Shown: positions 61,511-64,000 of the stretch, piece after piece
Position numbering within the stretch: the first letter of the stretch is position 1
How the letters are laid out: the number at the start of each line of letters is the position of its first letter
From: Pseudonocardia sp. HH130629-09
Lineage (GTDB): Bacteria > Actinomycetota > Actinomycetes > Mycobacteriales > Pseudonocardiaceae
Reading direction: 5' to 3'
Assembly: GCF_001294645.1 (NCBI RefSeq)
Contig: NZ_CP011868.1
Location: 5,642,001-5,706,000 of the forward strand
DNA length: 64,000 nucleotides
The notes under the pieces: generated by a model
Databases searched by the model: none
What the model saw: only the letters and a program-made list of their open reading frames with translations
What the model was told of the DNA's origin: nothing
Translations under genes and position numbers: made by a program

Positions 61511-62347
61511 ATGGCGGTGGACAGATTGAGCCGGGAGCAGATCGTCTGCGCCGCAATCGAGCTGCTCGACGCCGATGGCGTCGACGGCCTGAGCATGCGT
61601 CAGCTCGGGAGCCGTCTCGGTTCGGGGGCCACCTCGGTCTACTGGCACGTGGGCAACAAGGACAACCTCGTGGCGCTGGCCGCGGATGCCGTGTTCGGCG
61701 AAGTCGACCTTCCTGACCCGGCCGAGATCGGATGGCGCGACGCCATCGTTGCCAGCTCGCACGGGCTGCGGAACGTGATCCTGCGCCACCGGTGGCTGAT
61801 TCCGGTCCTTGGCGCGCACCCGACCATCAACGGCAAGCACATCGCCAGCTATCAGAATCATGCGCTCACTGAGCCTTTTTCAACCTGCCGTTCCGGCAGC
61901 TCAGGGGCCTGGTTGTGTGGGTGCAGACGCCGAGCTAGCGAGCCGGTGACCTGTGCAGCTGTGGTCAGAGCAGTTGCGCTGCAACCTTCGCGATCTCCTG
62001 ACGCAGAAGCTCGCTGGTCAGGTTGAAAAAGGCTCACTGCGTGCGAGCTCGCGGGCTTCAGTGGGCACGACCTGGACTGGGCCGGCGGCACCGTGCTCGC
62101 CTTCGTTGTCGGTGCTGTATGGGGAGAGACGTCCTCGACGGCGCCCGCGCTCGGGGAAAACGCAGGCGGCGACGCCGTCGCGCAGGCCCGTGAGCACGCA
62201 CGGGAACATCCGAAGCTGCTCGAGCGCTACGACGCCCTCATGAAGGCCGACCCCGAAGAGGTCCGAGAGCAGAGCTTCACGTTCGGTCTTCGGACGATTC
62301 TCGACGGACTCGCAGCTCAGCTGAGGAACACCGCCACCTCAAACTGA
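61511..62347 (+). pseudogene. TetR family repressor interrupted by the 165-bp element
   Basis: TetR-type regulator with helix-turn-helix LSREQIVCAAIELLDADGVD, LSMRQLGSRLGSGATSVYWHV and a TetR_C domain. After 120 codons (NHALT) the 165-bp element intervenes. Its translation adds 51 foreign codons and stops at 62026. Removing the element and one copy of the 3-bp duplication joins the frame exactly (HALT to ACELAGFSGHD) and restores a 222-residue protein ending near 62347. The DNA-binding part is intact but most of the ligand/dimerisation domain is lost. ATG 61511 has no evident ribosome binding site. Confidence 0.92.
61871..62035 (+). mobile_element. 165-bp MITE-like element, copy 2, inside the TetR gene
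   Basis: Same 165-bp sequence and orientation as copy 1, with target duplication ACT (61868-61870 and 62036-62038). It carries a stop in the TetR frame (62024-62026). Confidence 0.93.
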
Positions 62348-62475
62348 GTCCTAGGGGTTTGCACCGAGCGACCCCTTCCAGCGTCAACTCCTGCGCACGG
62401 ACGCCTGGCGCCTGTGCCGCTTTGACATGCGCATGATGCGGTCCCGTTGCGGCGGGATCTGCCACGGACATCACT

Positions 62476-62525
62476 CGTACAGCGTGCGAGTCTCCTGCTA
62501 CGGTGCTACTCGCACAGTGTACGAG
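62476..62525. promoter_or_regulatory. Pair of 15-bp palindromic operators before the serine hydrolase
   Basis: TCGTACAGCGTGCGA (62476-62490) and TCGCACAGTGTACGA (62511-62525), each extended to ACTC...GAGT. They match the two sites before the efflux gene. Distance to the start codon is 93-142 bp. The rest of the 270-bp gap between the TetR remnant and this gene contains nothing else recognisable. Confidence 0.8.
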
Positions 62526-62617
62526 TTCCGGCTCGGGCCCCTTGGGCGTCGCCGGACACGCCCGTCCTTCCGCGAGCGGCAGCCGCCGTCCACGCCCGTA
62601 CCCCACCGGAGAATGTC

Positions 62618-63982
62618 GTGGCCCCCACCGACCTGAACACACAACTGACCGACATCGTCGAGCGCCACCCTGTACCCGGCGCCGCTCTCGGGATTTGGCA
62701 CGAGGGCGATGTCCGGTTCGCTTTCCACGGATACACCAATGTCGAGAACCCCCTTCCGGTGAACAGCAGGACCCGGTTCCAGATCGGCTCGATCAGCAAG
62801 ACGTACGCGGTGACGGCGGTAATGCGGCTCGTGTCCGACGGCGTCGTCACACTCGACGATCCAGTCCGGCAGCATGTGCCCGAGCTGCGACTGGCCGACC
62901 AGGCGGCGCTCGAGACCCTCGTCGTTCGCAACCTGCTCAACCACACGGCCGGCTGGGACGGCTCCATGACCTCTGGGTGCCGCGACATCGATGCGCCACT
63001 GAAGGAGTTCGTCCACTGCATCAATGAGCTGGAGCAGCTCGACCCACCCGGAGCCCGGGTGGCCTACAACAACAGCGGCGTCGCGCTGGCCGGGCGGCTC
63101 TTGGAGAACGTCACAGGACAGGACTACGAGGACGCCATCCGATCACTCTTGCTCGAGCCGATCGGGTTGAACCGGACTGGCTTCACCACCGATGACCTGG
63201 TGGCAGAACGCTGCACAGTCGGCCACCAGGAGAACGATGACGGCAACTTCCATGTGGCGCGACCCTGGCGGTGGCCGCGGGCGGCCAACCCTGAAGGAGG
63301 GTTGGTCTCAAGCCTCGGCGACCAGCTGGCTTGGGCGGCATTCCACCTTGGGGATGGCACCACCGAGGACGGCTCGCGCCTAATCAAAGGCTCGCACCTG
63401 GCGGCCATGCGCCGCCCGACCAAGTGCTTGGTCGGAAGCTCGCTCGGGGACGCGGTCGGGCTCGGCTGGTTCCTGACCGAGATCGACGGGACCCTCGTCG
63501 CATCGCATCCGGGGAGCACGAACGGCCAGCACGCCGAGCTGTTGCTGGTGCCGGAGCACCGATTTGCCGTGGCCGTCGCTACGAACGGTGCTCCGAGCGG
63601 GATGAGATTCCTACGGGAGACGACGAACGCCGTCCTTGCCGACCACCTGGGTCTACACCGACCCCGACCGCAGCTGCGTCCCTACAACACGGATCGCGAC
63701 GGAGATGTGGCCGGTGTGTTCGCCAGCAGTCTGCTGCGTCTGGAGGTTAGCGTCGACGACGACGGGGAGCTGCACATGTCGTTGGCTCTGCGGTCCGGCG
63801 ACGAGATCGTCGCTTCCGACGGCATCGAGTCGTGTCGGCTCGGTGTTCTGTCCGGCGACCGCGGCGAGTTCCTTGTACTAGATGGGGCGCTCGAGGGACT
63901 AATGGGCGCATTCGTTCGCGACGCGAACGGCACGGTCACCGAGCTAAGCCTCGACACACGCCTGCATCAGCGCGCCGTCTAG
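62618..63982 (+). CDS. Serine hydrolase, beta-lactamase/class C fold
   Basis: 454-residue penicillin-binding-protein-like hydrolase (beta-lactamase family PF00144, including esterases and D-aminopeptidases). Catalytic S-x-x-K in FQIGSISKTYAV (about residue 60), Y-x-N in VAYNNSGVALAG (about 151), and HPGSTNG in place of K-T-G. A C-terminal beta-domain of about 110 residues follows. No signal peptide, so it is probably cytoplasmic. The shared operators with the efflux gene suggest a joint role, such as hydrolysing a pumped compound or maturing a product. GTG 62618 with GGAGA upstream; longer frames cross the operators. Confidence 0.87.
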   Translation: MAPTDLNTQLTDIVERHPVPGAALGIWHEGDVRFAFHGYTNVENPLPVNSRTRFQIGSISKTYAVTAVMRLVSDGVVTLDDPVRQHVPELRLADQAALETLVVRNLLNHTAGWDGSMTSGCRDIDAPLKEFVHCINELEQLDPPGARVAYNNSGVALAGRLLENVTGQDYEDAIRSLLLEPIGLNRTGFTTDDLVAERCTVGHQENDDGNFHVARPWRWPRAANPEGGLVSSLGDQLAWAAFHLGDGTTEDGSRLIKGSHLAAMRRPTKCLVGSSLGDAVGLGWFLTEIDGTLVASHPGSTNGQHAELLLVPEHRFAVAVATNGAPSGMRFLRETTNAVLADHLGLHRPRPQLRPYNTDRDGDVAGVFASSLLRLEVSVDDDGELHMSLALRSGDEIVASDGIESCRLGVLSGDRGEFLVLDGALEGLMGAFVRDANGTVTELSLDTRLHQRAV

Positions 63983-64000
63983 TCCCGGGCCGTGATGCCG

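Noticed and set aside
61953..62243. 96-codon frame running out of the 165-bp element
   Set aside because: Not in the frame of the TetR homology; the repeated element itself shows no coding signal.

Overview
The window is high-GC actinobacterial DNA, most like Pseudonocardia or another member of the Pseudonocardiaceae (inferred from GC-rich codon use, GTG/TTG starts, Lsr2, CarD, a ClpC core and the gene order; no search was run).

Region 1 (1-34.6 kb) is chromosomal core. lysS-lsr2-clpC, then mutY, a membrane protein, radA, an LpqE-like lipoprotein, carD-ispD-ispF-cysS-rlmB follow the order and orientations I recall for Mycobacterium tuberculosis Rv3598c to Rv3579c. One conserved member, disA, is absent between radA and the membrane protein. 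Interleaved are a siderophore-interacting protein, an FKBP lipoprotein, a GAF-regulated aldehyde dehydrogenase/DUF779 pair, a Sir2/ABM/YjbR/2H-phosphoesterase/mutY run, a ZnuABC-type zinc importer with a Zur-like operator, a LacI regulator, a MOSC protein, a GT51 transglycosylase, otsA-otsB, a ThrE exporter and tRNA-Thr(UGU). A broken amidohydrolase lies at 7.2-8.1 kb.

Region 2 (35.4-52.3 kb) is accessory metabolism. An SDR/thiolase pair faces a hydrolase/hydrolase/enoyl-CoA hydratase/MBL/flavin reductase operon. These are followed by a sulfurtransferase-ketopantoate-reductase pair and a P450-aldehyde dehydrogenase-TetR-acyl-CoA synthetase cluster with a divergent SDR. The gene set suggests oxidation, CoA activation and beta-oxidation of an unidentified hydrophobic compound. 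Three genes of the first cluster carry single-base frameshifts.

Region 3 (52.3-57.9 kb) is an insertion-sequence pile-up. ppdK is cut by an IS701-type element whose far end abuts an IS256 element. Next come a fragment of a 165-bp MITE-like element, an IS1380 element joined to that fragment, and an intact copy of the same 165-bp element.

Region 4 (58.0-64.0 kb) carries a flavin N-monooxygenase (lysine/ornithine hydroxylase type), a DHA2-family efflux pump, its divergent TetR regulator and a beta-lactamase-fold serine hydrolase. Four copies of one 15-bp palindrome lie before the pump and the hydrolase. The TetR gene is interrupted by a second identical copy of the 165-bp element with a 3-bp target duplication. 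This disrupted regulon, together with the mobile 165-bp element, is the most striking feature of the window.
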